Below are positions 46,103 through 60,300 of a stretch of 64,000 nucleotides of DNA, in pieces (the first letter of the stretch is position 1; each line of letters begins with the position of its first letter). Below the pieces are notes generated by a model. It worked only from the letters and a program-made list of their open reading frames with translations, was not told where the DNA came from and searched no databases. The DNA is taken from NCBI GenBank assembly GCA_905250115.1, contig CAJNOI010000044.1, positions 95,613 through 159,612 of the forward strand. The letters are read 5' to 3'. This DNA is from Adineta steineri. Its lineage: Eukaryota; Rotifera; Eurotatoria; Adinetida; Adinetidae. Both the position numbers and the translations under genes were made by a program.

Positions 46103-47447
46103 CTATGTTCTATGTTGGTTGGTTTCATGAGTATTTTCAAGTTGATTATATTTGAAAGAAGTTAGATAAGATTTCGTATCAGATTTATTATTGCTATCAG
46201 GAAAATCTATAGTAAAAAAAATGATTCATTATGAAACAAACAATAGTATTAGACTTACCATCTTGAATATGAAGATTTGTTAATGAATGCCATCGAGTTT
46301 TTATTATAGGATCAATAATTGGTTCAACAGAGAATAATTGTTTAAGTTGAATGTTATTCTGCAATTGTTGTTGTTTATCAAGCAGTTGATAATTACTTTG
46401 TGATGCACAAAAAGTATCAATAGGACAATTTTCAAATGTTTTCAATATTGTTTCAATATTATCAGTTTCTTTATGAAATATTGTTGATCCAAGTAACCAT
46501 GGAGCAAGAGAAATTTTATTATGAGTATTTTTTATCCATATTAAACTAGGTGATTTGTTCATATTGAGCCAATAACTAAAAAAAACAATATTTAAGATAA
46601 TCCCTACAAAAAGAATAATAACTGACGCTGTTAATAGCTGCATAATAGCAAATCTTGATTGAGAATATTGATCTATTGGTCTATCATTTGTTAAATGACG
46701 TAAACATCCTTTTGGAGATTGAATAGAACCTATTCTTAAATCATTATTATTGATATTATGCATTAAAGAATGCCAACCAATTGGTAATGGTTTCGATATT
46801 GAACTATGATTAATAAGACCCTTTTTTAATGGTCTTAATGAATTATATGTACAATGCATAATCATATCTAAATGATCGACATTTGTAATAATACAATCAA
46901 CAGCTAATGTTCGAATTTGTTGACGAATATCATTTTCAGATAAATATTTTAAGTCATACGAACAAAATACTAAATCACTTTGTAGACAAGCTAATTCAAT
47001 TAAAATTCGTTCTTTTGAAGAATATGGTAAATAAACAAGTACCTGTATATAATTAAGACAAAATTAATTTTAAAGACAAACAAAATGTATATATCGAAAT
47101 TTATTACGTACACTTTTTCCCGGTGTTAAATTAAATTCATTTCCAGTAAGAATACTTGCAAAATGTGATGACTGTGTATTTATATCATTAAATGTTAATT
47201 TTTGAGATTCGTTATTATTTATTTGATTTGTCCATAGAGCATTTGTTTTAGGTTGTTCAATAGTCCAACGATGAATAATATCTTTGATAAGATTATAATG
47301 AATTGTTGGATCTTGTTGTAAAGTATATTCAATACATTGACCTAATTCCGATTGTTGCTCATTATGAGTTGGAGATTGTAATGCTTTGAACCATTTGTCA
47401 ACAATTACTCGTGTTGAAAAACATCGAATAATTCGTATTTTCATCAT
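46103..47447 (-). CDS. acyl-CoA-synthetase (ACSM)-derived pseudoenzyme with a membrane helix
   Basis: Three exons: 47112-47447, 46259-47042, 46103-46206 (about 407 aa; ACSM enzymes about 570). The N-terminal half follows medium-chain acyl-CoA synthetases: YNLIKDIIHRWTIEQPKTNA, LTFNDINTQSSHFASIL, SVLVYLPYSSKERILIELAC, VDCIITN. A later segment also aligns (LAPWLLGSTIFH, ILKTFENCPIDTFCASQSNY, KTRWHSLTNLHIQDG). Between them, where the ATP-binding TSGTSGxPK loop belongs, there is instead a hydrophobic helix (about 246-271, LLTASVIILFVGIILNIVFF). The C-terminal lid domain and the YGQTE motif are absent; the gene ends in a short polar exon. Exon phases and splice sites are intact, so it seems to be an expressed, catalytically dead derivative rather than a random pseudogene. 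Mitochondrial targeting is possible (MKIRIIRCFSTR). Confidence 0.7.
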
Positions 47448-50400
47448 TTTAATATATATTTATAATAAAATTTTCGTTAGTAAATGTATAAATCAATGGT
47501 CAAATGATAACTATTCACGCAATCAATATTTTTTTGACAGATAGCGACAACAAATATAGTTTGTCACGATCAAATATACATTAAATGACAAGACAGTACA
47601 AGGTAAAGATGAGACGAGAAGAAAGTGACAAGAAATGCTATACAACCTACATATATACACATTTTTTTTACCTATTTCATTCGCTCTGTTCTTTTATTTA
47701 TATTCGTAGTTCATACATTTTACTTTCAAGGAAACAATCGTTTACTTTTGGATTTACTTCGAAACTCTCACTTAATAATTAATTCATTGTAAACGGAGAT
47801 GAACAAAAGATAACTCTTGTTCTATAATCAATATTTACCATACTCAACGGCAAGACAAATATAATATAACCTCTTTATAATTATCAATTAAGAAAAGATC
47901 TTCTATTTCTTTTTAATCGCAAATTTAACATAGAAAAAGATATATTTTATCCTTATTATACATGCTTTGTTCGGAATTTAATATCAATAGATTAAATGAT
48001 GTAATTTACAGCATGTTTAATAAAATAACAATAAAGTTATTCTCTTTTGTTATGAAATATATCAATCTCATAATAGAGAAATTTAAGTCAGTGGTAAACT
48101 TGATTTACGTGTTATATTACATGTGTTTATTCTGTGAATAATATTCATGGTTATTTTTTTCTAAGCGAAAAGAATAGTTGAATTATTCGTTTTACGTATG
48201 ATTTAAGACTATTGAATCAATAAAATCTTCCTTTTTACATTAATGAGCAAATGTTTTCGAATTATCTATTTCTCAAGCATAATCTGATATCATCTTCTTT
48301 GTGATGAAATACTTCTTTTGAATGATTGAAATAATTAAATAGAAAGTTGCTTTGATCAACATAAAACCATAAATTGTATTAAAAATATCGGCATATATTT
48401 CGAGATAAACAAATTTATTTATTATTAGTTACTTATTTCATAGCTGTGAAAGTAATTGAACAAGATTTTAGGCAGATGTATTCGTTTCTTAACTAGTTTT
48501 TGTTTGTATTATTTTTGTAAAAGGAAAGCATGTTCATATACATAATCTTACAACATCTATTGTATATTACAGTTTCACATCTCATTTTACATCTAAATCT
48601 CGTTAATATTTTCACTACAAACAATCAGATCTATTTCAATAATTCTTGTGATTTCCAACCCTCCTATATTTTAATAACAAAATATATTTCTATTTCATCG
48701 TTAACAAAAAAGATAAAAATAGGATTCTGTTTAATAGTAATGTTTTTCTATATAAATTTCTCATTTCTTTTCTATTAATTATTTGACTAATAAGGATACA
48801 GTCATGACGATGAGCTGTCAGTTATTTGTTATTAAATAATCAATTATGGAAACTATTTAACCTTGATTTTTCAGTTAAAATATATCTAATTTACGAAAAT
48901 AACAATTTCCCGTCAAGCTTAATCACAAGTTCCGCTGTCAAGGAATCTCATTTTATAGCTGATTTATTAAAAAAAAACAATAAGAAATCACTTATACACT
49001 CGATTAGTTCTATAATGAAATGTTATTAAAAATAAAAAAAGAAGGATGATATTTACACTTAATAAAGTTATTATTTGTGGAAAATTATGCTCATAAATAT
49101 TTCAGAATATAAAAGTAGCTAACTTCTACTACTACAGTGAATCACTATTGCCGTTACTTTTACATCTCTAATTGACTAATATTAATTTGAAAAATCAGAC
49201 GTATAAGAAAAGAAATGGTGTATGCGTATATTATTATCATTCAACCGTTACTTTGTCCTTGTATATACTATTATACAAATATAATAAACGTTGATAGGAA
49301 AAGAAATAAATAAACAATTCTGTATGACAATATATTTTATAAGAATAAATCAGTATGTTTGAAATCGAATGATAGACTTTAATTATATGACCAACATAAA
49401 TATGTTTTTTTCTAATAATTAAAATATTTTTCTGTTTATTTTTTTATTGACTATTATTTTAATTAATTAATAAACATATATATTTTCGGGTTCCTATTTT
49501 TGTGTTCCATCAAACTTCTATCTGATCGTATAAAGTATAGATGATGTTGGACGTCGATATTCGCAAAAAACATATAAACATCTAATTAATTTTCATTCCA
49601 AATTGTTAAAATTAAGAATATTTATAAGTAAAAGTTAGTTTGTTTATATGTTTATTCAAATATTGGAAGCATTCATACAGGTAATGATTCATTTATCCGT
49701 ATTTTTTAAGATTATTTATTGTAGAATGATTAAAAAGAAAAGTCCTTAATCATTATGAACACATAAGAGATATTTCACGATTAAAAATGATATATACTCA
49801 GATGATTTCCTGAGGGGAACTTGATCATATATATATTATAAGAAAAATGAAGGACTTTGCATGATACTGATGTTGTTATAATTCAAAGAAATGGAAGTCT
49901 AGATCTTTGAGTAATCGTTATAGAGAAGTGTGATAGTTTTAATTTTCGATCTATAGCTGCAATAGATATTGTCTAGAGCTAAATAAAACTATAGAGAATA
50001 TTCGCCCTTGACTAAATATTAAAACGAGCAGTAGAATAGTTTCAACTGACATAGAAATTTTTTTAAAAATTTTCAGTTCGAACCATGATCTCGTTCATTT
50101 CACATTATTATAGCATAGTATTGTGTGACTGTCATCGAAAACCATGAAGAGATGCTATCATATAGCGGTACCTCTGTATTCGACAAACATTTCATTTCAC
50201 ACCTGAGGTGTCAATTCGATTCGATCGCATATATATATACGTATATATATATATACATATATATTCTCTTCTAAGACACTTAGTGACATCTTACGTTTGA
50301 CATTTCCTAGAGTTTAAAGAAAAAAAAAGAACCAGTAATATATCTTATATGATATTATTTTACTCAACTAATTATCATAATATTTCGTATTGATGTAAGG

Positions 50401-50753
50401 TATGTCATTCAATAATCGATATAAACAGAGGCATATTGCATGGTTAATGGCGGTTAACAACGGCTGCTGATTCGTTCGCTTATTCATCTCTCTCTCTCTC
50501 TTTGCTTTCCTTTCTCTCTTGCGGTTCCTTAAGACAGAACAATTAAAATCGATATAATTTTTTTCTTTTTTCCTCTTTCGTCTAGGTAGATACATTCATA
50601 CTATTCGTTTCGTTAATTATTCTGTTTTCTTTTAGTCTCCGTCGGTCTGGGTTTTGTAATTAGACATTTTTTTTAAAGTTAATTTATTAATCGATTGTTC
50701 ATTTAATACAAAATAAACTATTTGAATATACATCTATATATTATTGAAAACCA
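47448..50753. other. 3.3-kb AT-rich intergenic region
   Basis: No gene recognised between the ACSM-like start and the CDC14 start, which face away from each other. Alternating TA/CATA microsatellite tracts lie at about 50229-50262. A pyrimidine-rich stretch (TCTCTCTCTCTC, about 50486-50520) lies upstream of CDC14. Confidence 0.6.
50229..50262. repeat. TA-rich microsatellite
   Basis: Alternating TATATATATACGTATATATA-type tract, near-palindromic around the CG. Simple repeat. Confidence 0.85.
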
Positions 50754-53700
50754 ATGACAAATGGCAGTGCTGGTGGCATCAGTAGCGAAACCGATACTAT
50801 CGGTACCGCATCTGAAATTATTAAAGATCGTCTCTATTTTGCAACATTACGTATAAGACCAAAATCATCTGTTCGTTCACATTATTTTTCTATTGATGAC
50901 GAATTTACATATGAACAGTAAGGAAAATAGATTTTTCATATCTAAAATGATACAAAATCAACTATATTTTTCTTTTTTCAAGCTTCTATTCAGATTTTGG
51001 TCCATTAAATTTAGCATCTGTTCATCAGTATTGTACAAAACTTAACAAAAAATTAAATGTATATGGATATTTATATAAAAAACAAAACAAGAATGATTTT
51101 ATTTTTTATTTAGAATCCAAGTTTAGCACATAAAAGAATTATTCATTTTACAAAAGTTGATCCAAAAAAACGAGCCAATGCTGCTTTTTTAATTGCTGCA
51201 TATTCAGTAAGAAATACGACTTACAAGAACATGTCAAGCTTTATTCTTCGATAGATTTAGTTAAAGATTTGACAGTTAGTTTAACATAATCATTACAAAT
51301 GGAATATGTTCACGTAGGAAATAAGATTTACACACGTATATATAATGAAGATTTTATTTCAGTTGAGTAAGCATATAGTCCGACATCAATCTTGGATGAT
51401 TAAGAAGTATGTGAAGTGAGAGATAATTTTTTTAGATTGTTAGTCAAAAAAACATAACTACGTATATATTGTTAGAATTTCTACATGATTTATTTCGTAG
51501 ATTTGTTCGAAGTTTAGTTTTAATTTAGATTGCTTTATTTCCTATGAGTGTATTTCTCTGTCATTGAGTATTCAACTTCATAATAGTTACCGACAACAAT
51601 AATCCCATATTTCAGCTATTCATATTAACTATACAACAAAAGCTTTGAGTCAGAAAACGTGACACTAAAAAATTTCTGAACTAAACCCAATAGTCAATCG
51701 AACGATTAAATATTCATCACATACCAAGACTATCATTATTTATGATGTACCCATTAGCTTGATAGATGATGTAGATTTTTTTTTCTATCGTGATATAAAG
51801 CTTGACATCCTTTTTTTTTCTTTACACTATATGAATATATATTAATAGATTATTTGTCTAAAACGAACACCGGAAGAAGCCTTTAGACCATTAATAAGTG
51901 GTATTAATACTACACATTCATTTCTACCATTTCGGGATGCATCACTTGGTTCATCTTCATATAATCTAACATTACTTGATACATTACAAGGCCTTCATAA
52001 GGTTAATTGCTTATTTTATTCAATATTTTATTTCTTTTTTTTTTTGTGAAATATATATAGGCAATACTTCATGGTTTTTTTGATTTTGAAAATTTTGACC
52101 TTGATGAATATGAACATTATGAAGTCAGACTTTTTTCTTCTTTTGTATAACAAAAAAAAAGATAATTTTTTTTTCCTTTTATATTTTAATAGAAAGTTGA
52201 AAATGGTGATTTAAATTGGATTATTCCTCGTAAATTACTTGCTTTTTCAGGTCCACATTCCAAGAGTAAAATTGAAAATGTAAGTTAGATTTATTTATTT
52301 CATTATCTATTTTTAATTATTCTTATAGGGTTATCCATTACATGCACCTGAAGCTTATTTTACTTATTTTCGAAAACGTAATGTATCAACAATTATACGA
52401 TTAAATAAAAAAATTTATGATGCAAAACGTTTTACTGATGCGGGTTTTGAACATTATGATTTATTTTTTTCTGATGGAAGTACACCGAATGATGCCATAA
52501 CATTAAAATTTATATCTATTGTTGAACAAGCTAAAGGTGGAGTTGCCGTTCATTGTAAAGGTAAGAATCGTAGTATAAAGAATATTTTTATTAAATATGA
52601 TTTTGGTTTATTCCCTCAAGCGGGTCTTGGTCGAACGGGTACATTAATTGGAGCATATTTAATGAAACATCATAAATTTACAGCTGCTGAAGTTATTGCT
52701 TGGTTAAGAGTATGTCGACCTGGTTCAGTTATTGGTCCACAACAAAATTATCTTGAAGAGTAAGTTTAAATAGATTAGATTTGAAAAACGTTTTTTTGTT
52801 TTGTCTTATTAATTCTAGAAAACAAGCATGGCTTTGGTCATTAGGAGATTTACATCGAATTAAAGATCGATCACGAAATGTACCAGGTTTTAGTGCACAT
52901 TCTGCAGTAGATTTAGGAACTCATAATTCATATCGATATACAGTTGGCGAAAATAATAACGTTGAAGTTTGTATATTCTTTTGTGAATATTTTTTTGTTT
53001 TTATTATTATATTTTTCGTATAGGAAGAAAAAGAAGGAGAAATTACTCAAGGTGATAGATTAAATGAAATAAAAGCACGTCGTATGCAGCATCATCAACA
53101 ACAACAGCATCATCATACAAATCTATTGTAAGATATTAGAGTATTCTTTTCATTTGTCTGATAATAGAGAAGGCGAGAGTGTTTTTTGCATATTTAAAAG
53201 AGTTAAAAGAAAATATGAGCGCTTAATTTAGATGTAAATTTTGTATGAAAACTCATAATTCATTATCGGCACTAAACAAACATATGAAAAGTCATCATTT
53301 CTATACGAATAATCAACAAAATGGTACTGGTAATCAATCATTAATGATATGTAATAAATGTATTAATAAAAAATTTATATCAAAAAAAGCATTACAATTA
53401 CATCAAATTCGAACGCATAACAATAATAATGCTTCTATTATCAAGAATAGGTACTTGAGATAAAATTGCAAACACATGGATAAAATATTCTTTACAAAGA
53501 AAAACGCAAGGAGTTGATTTATATTGAATAGATTTTCCATTGTATTGCTTGGTTTTTATTTTATTTCTATTACTCCTAAAACTTGCTTGTTCAATGAATG
53601 TGTGAATGATCTGATGCAAAAACACAATATCACAAAAAATATTTTTCTAATCTATTTACTCGCTTTTTTACTCAGAACATTGAAATAGTGTTAATGAACA

Positions 53701-54536
53701 AATACTATCATGACAAATGCACAATAATCTAATGTTTATGATTTTTATGAATATCTCTAGAATGTATTCACTTGCTTTATATATCTTTATTTAATCACAA
53801 AAACTTGTTTCTTATTAGAGACAAAATACAAAATCACGATCAAGTTTTCTTTTAATTTATTTATGATTTCCCTTTTGATTTCATATAATCAAATATTTCT
53901 ATTAAATTCATTATATATTTCCTGCTTGATTTTGTATGAATTGCTACTTAAAAAAAAATTTCAAGATAGTATTCAATTTTCTACTTTAAAAATCTATTTT
54001 AATAGATTGCATCCGACATCATCTTTCAAACGTGCACATACAACATTAGCTAGTTCAACACATGTACCATACCGTGAAATTTCATCAGCTGGCATACGTC
54101 GTTTTTATGTGCAAACACCGATGACTCCTTCTAATATTCTTATAAATTCTGTTTCTCGAAAACCTCGTTCATACATCTCATCCGCTGCATCTATGATGAA
54201 AACGTATGTATTAACTTCTACATGAAAAAAAGAAGAAGAAATATTTGAGTTAATCAAGCAAAAGTACCTTTCCTATTCTTAATGAATTTATATTTGCATG
54301 AATACACACACTTATTGTTTTTTTCCTCAAATTCTAGTCCAATTTATCCAACCGGTCGTTATATGAATGTAGCAGCAAGAAATCTTGGTACAACATTAAC
54401 TGTCGCCGATAGTAATAATCGTCATGCAATATCCTCAAGTTTCTTAAAAGCTGTACAACGTGGTAAATCATCTATGGTAACAAGTTCATTAGGAAGTCAT
54501 TCATATTATACACGGTCAAAATCGGTATATTATTAA
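50754..54536 (+). CDS. CDC14: CDC14 dual-specificity phosphatase with an internal C2H2 zinc-finger exon
   Basis: Proline-directed phosphatase that reverses CDK phosphorylation; in animals linked to DNA repair and cilia. Thirteen exons: 50754-50917, 50983-51058, 51114-51206, 51849-52001, 52061-52123, 52193-52279, 52329-52560, 52621-52759, 52819-52966, 53024-53127, 53232-53450, 54006-54203, 54338-54536 (about 624 aa). The N-terminal pseudo-DSP domain ([17 protein letters not shown]) is followed by the catalytic domain with VAVHCKAGLGRTG (Cys about 288, Arg about 294) and [17 protein letters not shown]. After a His/Gln-rich linker, the 219-nt exon 11 encodes two C2H2 fingers (about 421-441 and 460-482). 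It is symmetric, so it could be skipped in frame. The tail is Ser-rich ([10 protein letters not shown]). Core call certain; inclusion of the finger exon is inferred from phase and splice sites. Confidence 0.9.
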
Positions 54537-55507
54537 TCAAAAAAATGTTTCTTTTTTTTTATTCTTACAATTTCTTATTTTTCATTGTAGTCTTATTCCA
54601 AATATTAATGAGAAAAAAAAGAAATATATAATCAATTGACTTCTTCTACGCAATCTCTCTGCTAATATTATTCTCTTGGATTATTAATTTTTTTGTTCTT
54701 TTCGAATGAAAATCAATTTGTTTTTTTTCTTCTGTAGTTCAGAGTTCAAATTTCTATCTTTTTTTTCCTCTTTTGTTTTGTTTGTATCAAAGAACAAGTA
54801 TCTTTTTCTCTTCTCTTTTCTTTTGTTCTGTATATGTATACTCATGTAATTTAAAAATACAATCTATCGAACCGTATAATTTATTTTAATTATTAACAGT
54901 TACATGAGCTTTTTATGAACTGATAAGTTAAATATTAAATTGAGTAGTTTATCATTCTATTTTTCATTATAATTGCTAATACACAGGAAATTGTTATTGA
55001 ACATCAAACAAGAAAATTCTCTCCGGATCTTTTCTTTTGACGAACATTCTTTATCGTTTCTCTCTTCTCTTCTCTTTTCTTCTCTCTCTAATGTTAGCTT
55101 TTTTTTCTCTCCCAAAAAATGTTACCACTCAATGGTGATGAAGAAGACAAGAAAGAAAAAGAATGTGATGTGGTTTCGCGTAGGATAAGTAACACACATA
55201 CATATATTAACGGAAAATAGAGAAGGACGACTAGAGAACAAGAGCCGGAGAGGCATACTGGACGGAAAAAGTGAGGAAAGCACGTCGAGCAATTCTAATA
55301 AGAACGAGAAACGATATAGATACATGCACACACAATTTAGTGAGTGTTCTAGAAGTTGAATTTCTAAGTAATAGATCAATAGTACACTATGCATGAAAGA
55401 GAATATTGAATTACTATGATTGTGGTATATTATCACATCATATGTCATTATACTTCTAATTATTCGTTTGCTATATCATCATCATCATCATATATATAAC
55501 AAATAAA
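54537..55507. other. intergenic region CDC14/RIM-like
   Basis: About 970 bp, pyrimidine-rich at 54730-54830 and 55060-55110. It probably contains the CDC14 3' end and the RIM-like promoter. No gene recognised. Confidence 0.6.
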
Positions 55508-57352
55508 ATGTTAAGTTCATTAAAAAAGTGGGTACAGGATGTAACAGTTGATCTTGCGCCACCACCGCGATCATCACCATCCTCTTCTTCAATTCCGGAA
55601 TCAACACATCATTATTTTTATTCAACAACACCTTTTAATGAACATCATGAATCAAGATATTCAACATCATCAGCTGTATATATATCAAAACCGGTATCAA
55701 TGGATAGTATGCGAAGTTCAAGAGCGAGTACGATTTTAATTCCACCACCTGTAATAACACCGGCTGAAATCGATTTAAGTCATTTAAATCGAGAAGAACA
55801 AGAACATATAGCTAATGTATTGAGACGAGCAAGAGCTGTTGATGAACAACAATCTCCTTTATTACCAGTAACTACTACTATTCCATCAACTATGTCACCA
55901 GCAGCATCAATCTCACCATCATCATCATCATCAACCTCGACGAATAGTTTTGTTAGTGACAAGCTAGAAAAATATGATAATGAAATGTAAGTAGATTAGA
56001 GTTTTTTTTCTTCATTCTTGCTTTCCTAGAAATTTATATTTACGTCGCTGTCAAATAAAGAAAAGCTCATGAAATCATCTTAGAATAATCTAAAAATAGT
56101 TCAATCAAACACATTATTCATTCATTTAATGATAATATTTAATTCTTCTGTCGTTTATTATTAGTAACAATGAAGTTGAAAAGTTTCTAACATCACAAGA
56201 ATCAACATTAACGACTATTATTCATCAACAATGTCAAATATGCGGTAAAATACAAAAAGAAAATTTCTCAATTTGTTCTCAATGTGAAGAGAATAAATCG
56301 ATTGATTATAAACTCGAGAATAATATTACGTTTACAAATCAACAAGTATGTTTGCTCTGTTATTTCATAAATAATTCAATGTCAGTTTTTTTTGTTATTA
56401 GCCGACATCAATAAAAAAAACACTCTCGCCTATATCAGCTACAACTAATCATAATAATAATGAAGGAGATAGGATCTATGATAATATCATGACAATAGAA
56501 CAAGAAATACAAGATAGAAATTATAATTCTTATACAAAAAATCATGTTGAACAAAATAGTGATCAATCAATTATTTCTGATTTATCTCGAACAAATAATC
56601 TAACTGAAATCGATGAAAATGAATTTTTCTATGAAGAACCAAGTCCATATATAACATCAAATAAAATTGAAGAACAACAACAAATCATATCATCATATAA
56701 AATTGAAGAAGATATTGATGAAGATAATCATGATGAACATGATCATGTTAAAGAATTAGAAAAAACTATAGAAAATTTATCTCGATATATTCCATTAGAA
56801 GAAATTGAAAGAAATAATTCATCAATATTACCTGGAAAAAAAAATGTTACAAATTTAATTCTTGAAATGGAAATTGATTCACCATCGGCAAATGAATTTT
56901 CTTCTCATCCTCCTACACATCCGCTTAGTCTTTCTATTTCTGTGCCTCCTCCAATTAATAATCGTCGAGGTAGTCTTAGTCGTTCGAATGGTATACGAGA
57001 AAATCTAACTGATCTTCTTATACCAGCAATACCTGAATCTTATCAATCAATACAAAAAATATCATCGACATTCAATAAGGTAAATAAAAAAAACTAAATG
57101 TCTAAATTTGATATTAATATATGTTGAAAATTTTAATTAATTTCATTAATCCATTAGTTAGTCAAATCAAAATAAATATTTGTCGAATCAATCTTTTTTC
57201 CATAATAAAATTAACACAAGGTTTTATTAATAGAATAAGAATTATGTAATTGTATTTCAGTTTTGCATAAGTCTATGAAATAGTTTTTCGTCGTCGCTAA
57301 TTTCATTTATTGAAATATATGAAAGGAAGAAAAGCATCTTAGCTTATTATTG

Positions 57353-57394
<42 letters not shown>

Positions 57395-60300
57395 AAGAAT
57401 CTTAGAAGGAATATAATAGTATTGTAATAAATACTTTCACTATAGAAATGTAATTTTTAAACTAGAAAAAAAAACTTTCAAAAAATAATCAATTATACAG
57501 ATTAACCGTTATTGACACTTACGGAAAGCATATTATATTTCATTACTGTATAATAGAGTTTTATGACTACCATACGAGAAAAAAAAAGAGATATTTAAAG
57601 TAGAAAGAAAAATATTAGTTATAGAATATGTATTGTATTGTCTTTAAAAAACAATAATAATCATGATAGAGTAGTATTCTATCCAGGTTTTTCCTTTCAA
57701 ATACATTTATATTTATCAACGGAAGACGAAACAGATAGTATATGACACAATTATCATGAACTCCAAAGGGAACCACTCTCTCGGCACCTCACGCTAGAAA
57801 AAATATTGTAACAGGCAATATCTTGCATTTATAAGTAAACTCATCTTGACATATTTAAATGATAGCAAATTCTATTCTAGTATTCATAATCTACTCTCAA
57901 GGTTTACATATTTATTGAGCGAATGAACAAATACTAATAAACCAAGTTTCTTTTCTTTTTTATTATATAATTCATATAAAAACTATATCATCATTATACA
58001 ATTTAGCTAAGTAGTAATTAATCTACTTTATTCTATGCTTTTCATAAATCTTTTATAATTAATAAAATTTCTTCTATTTAGCGTATGCTATCTCCAAACC
58101 GACATAAACGTAATTTACCATCTGTACCAAATTTCACTCCTTTAACTCAATTACAATTACGTCGTGCTAATTCGGAATCACGTTTTACTCTTCCAGCAGT
58201 TCCTATAATGAATTCTCAACAGAATCTTGAGGATGAAAGTGATTTACTTGAAATTGATCTTACTGATCCGATTGGTTCAATGAATCGAACATTATCTTCA
58301 AAATTTGAATATGAATCAAAACCTAGTATTGTAAATAATCAACATCTAAGTATGTCAAATGATAATTTTAAATCTAAAATTAAACAATTACGAGATCAAA
58401 CAACAAATACTCCTCCATTATCAAGTTTAAAATTATCAATGAAATCATCGAAGAAAAAATTAAAAAAAAAAGATATTTCTCCATTAAGTAATATCATTGA
58501 ATCACTTGCTTCTCCAATCAATCCACCAACTAGAAAATTACAAAAGGTTTTTCGAAAAATAAATTTTCAATAAATCAATATTTTCTTTTTCTTGACTATC
58601 TATAGAGTACAAGTACAGAAATAACCTATCCATTTCCAATAACAAAACTTATATTAAATCCATCTCGACATAATACATCTACTGGTTTAGGTTTTCGTAT
58701 AACTGGTGGTCATTCAATTGCTCATTGTATGGAAGTCACAGCGATTATTGAAAATATTAATACAAATCATCGAAATTATCAAATACTTAAAAATGTTGTT
58801 CAAGAAGGTTCGTTTTATTTTCCTAAAAAACAACCAAATTTTCATTATGAATTTACAGGTGATGAAGTACTTGAACTTGGTGGTGTATCATTACGTGGTA
58901 AGAGTGCTTTATTTGTTGAAAATCTGATGAATACAATACAAAATGAATTCGAAATAATTGTTCGTAAACAATCGACTAATACATTTGTAACAACTGATAA
59001 TAATATTCAACGAAGACATTCAATAGATATCTTAAAATTAGCACCAACAAATAATACAGTTACAAAATCGAAATCAACATCGATTTGTTCACTTCAAAAA
59101 AAAACAATAGTATCGAATGATATATCTAAACAAGAAGGAGACAAACTTTTACCAACAGTAATAGAATTATTTCATAAAATCTTTCGATTTTTGTTTTTCG
59201 ATTTTTCATAGAATATCTTAACATCAGCTGAAGAATCATCAAATTTATTTTCACATCGTCCTCGTTCAAGTTTATTACCGAATGATCCTGGTTTAAATGG
59301 TGCTGGAAGTAGTTTAAGTATTGAACGAGAGAATTCAAATGAATCAGATGAATGTGATAGTTTATCACAATATTTTCAAACATCACAAAATCAATTAGAT
59401 CATTCAATGGTTAAATTATTATCACATGGACGTAGTCAAAGTGTTATACCAATTGCAAGTGATCGAATGACTACATCACGTCATTTACAAAATTTTCTTA
59501 AATCCGATAATAAACAACGAGCAGCAAGAGGTTCAACAAGTATCGAAAGAAAATCGTCATTAGCATTAGCTTCATTAAAATTTCTTAAGAAAAAAACGAA
59601 ATCAGTCGATTTTTCTAGTCAAAATAATGTTATTGTTAATCAATTACGTGAAAATGATTATGCTGGTGATATTGAAATACAAATAGGACATAATAGTGAA
59701 CGTGAACAATTAGTTGTTCGAATAATTCAAGCAAAAAATTTATTACCAAAAGATGCAAATGGTTTTTCAGATCCATTTGTTAAAATTTATTTACTACCAG
59801 GAAGAGAGTAAGTATATAGATATAACTTTATACTAGAATTTTAACTCAAATATTTTATCAACCAAAACTATAATGAGGTCATGCAAACATATATATGCAC
59901 GGCTAATTGTACACATTTTATTTATGATGTCTGCCTATTAAATGAATACCTGCTAGTTATAACAGACTGCGCAGTTCATCGGTGCTCAATTTGTTATGAT
60001 CTTGAAAATTTCTTCCAAAAACAGATTTTTCCTTCGGGCTATTTATCCAAAATGTTCCTACGAAATAAATACAGATAGGTGCATTTTATACGCTTGAAAC
60101 TAATGTCTGTCTCATGTGTTTTCTATATTTTCTGAGGAAATGAGTTTAAGTAATCACTGCGATACCATTAAAAACATTTCTGCTCCAACGAAAACAATTA
60201 CCCTGTTTTTTACATGATATTATTCCACTCTTGTGTCAGACAATAACTATACTAATTAACTAGATATATTAGATCTACTATGCCAGACTCATTATATTTC

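Noticed and set aside
53863..54005. Hydrophobic 5' extension of CDC14 exon 12
   Set aside because: Pyrimidine-rich intron sequence; the acceptor at 54005 restores the correct phase without it.
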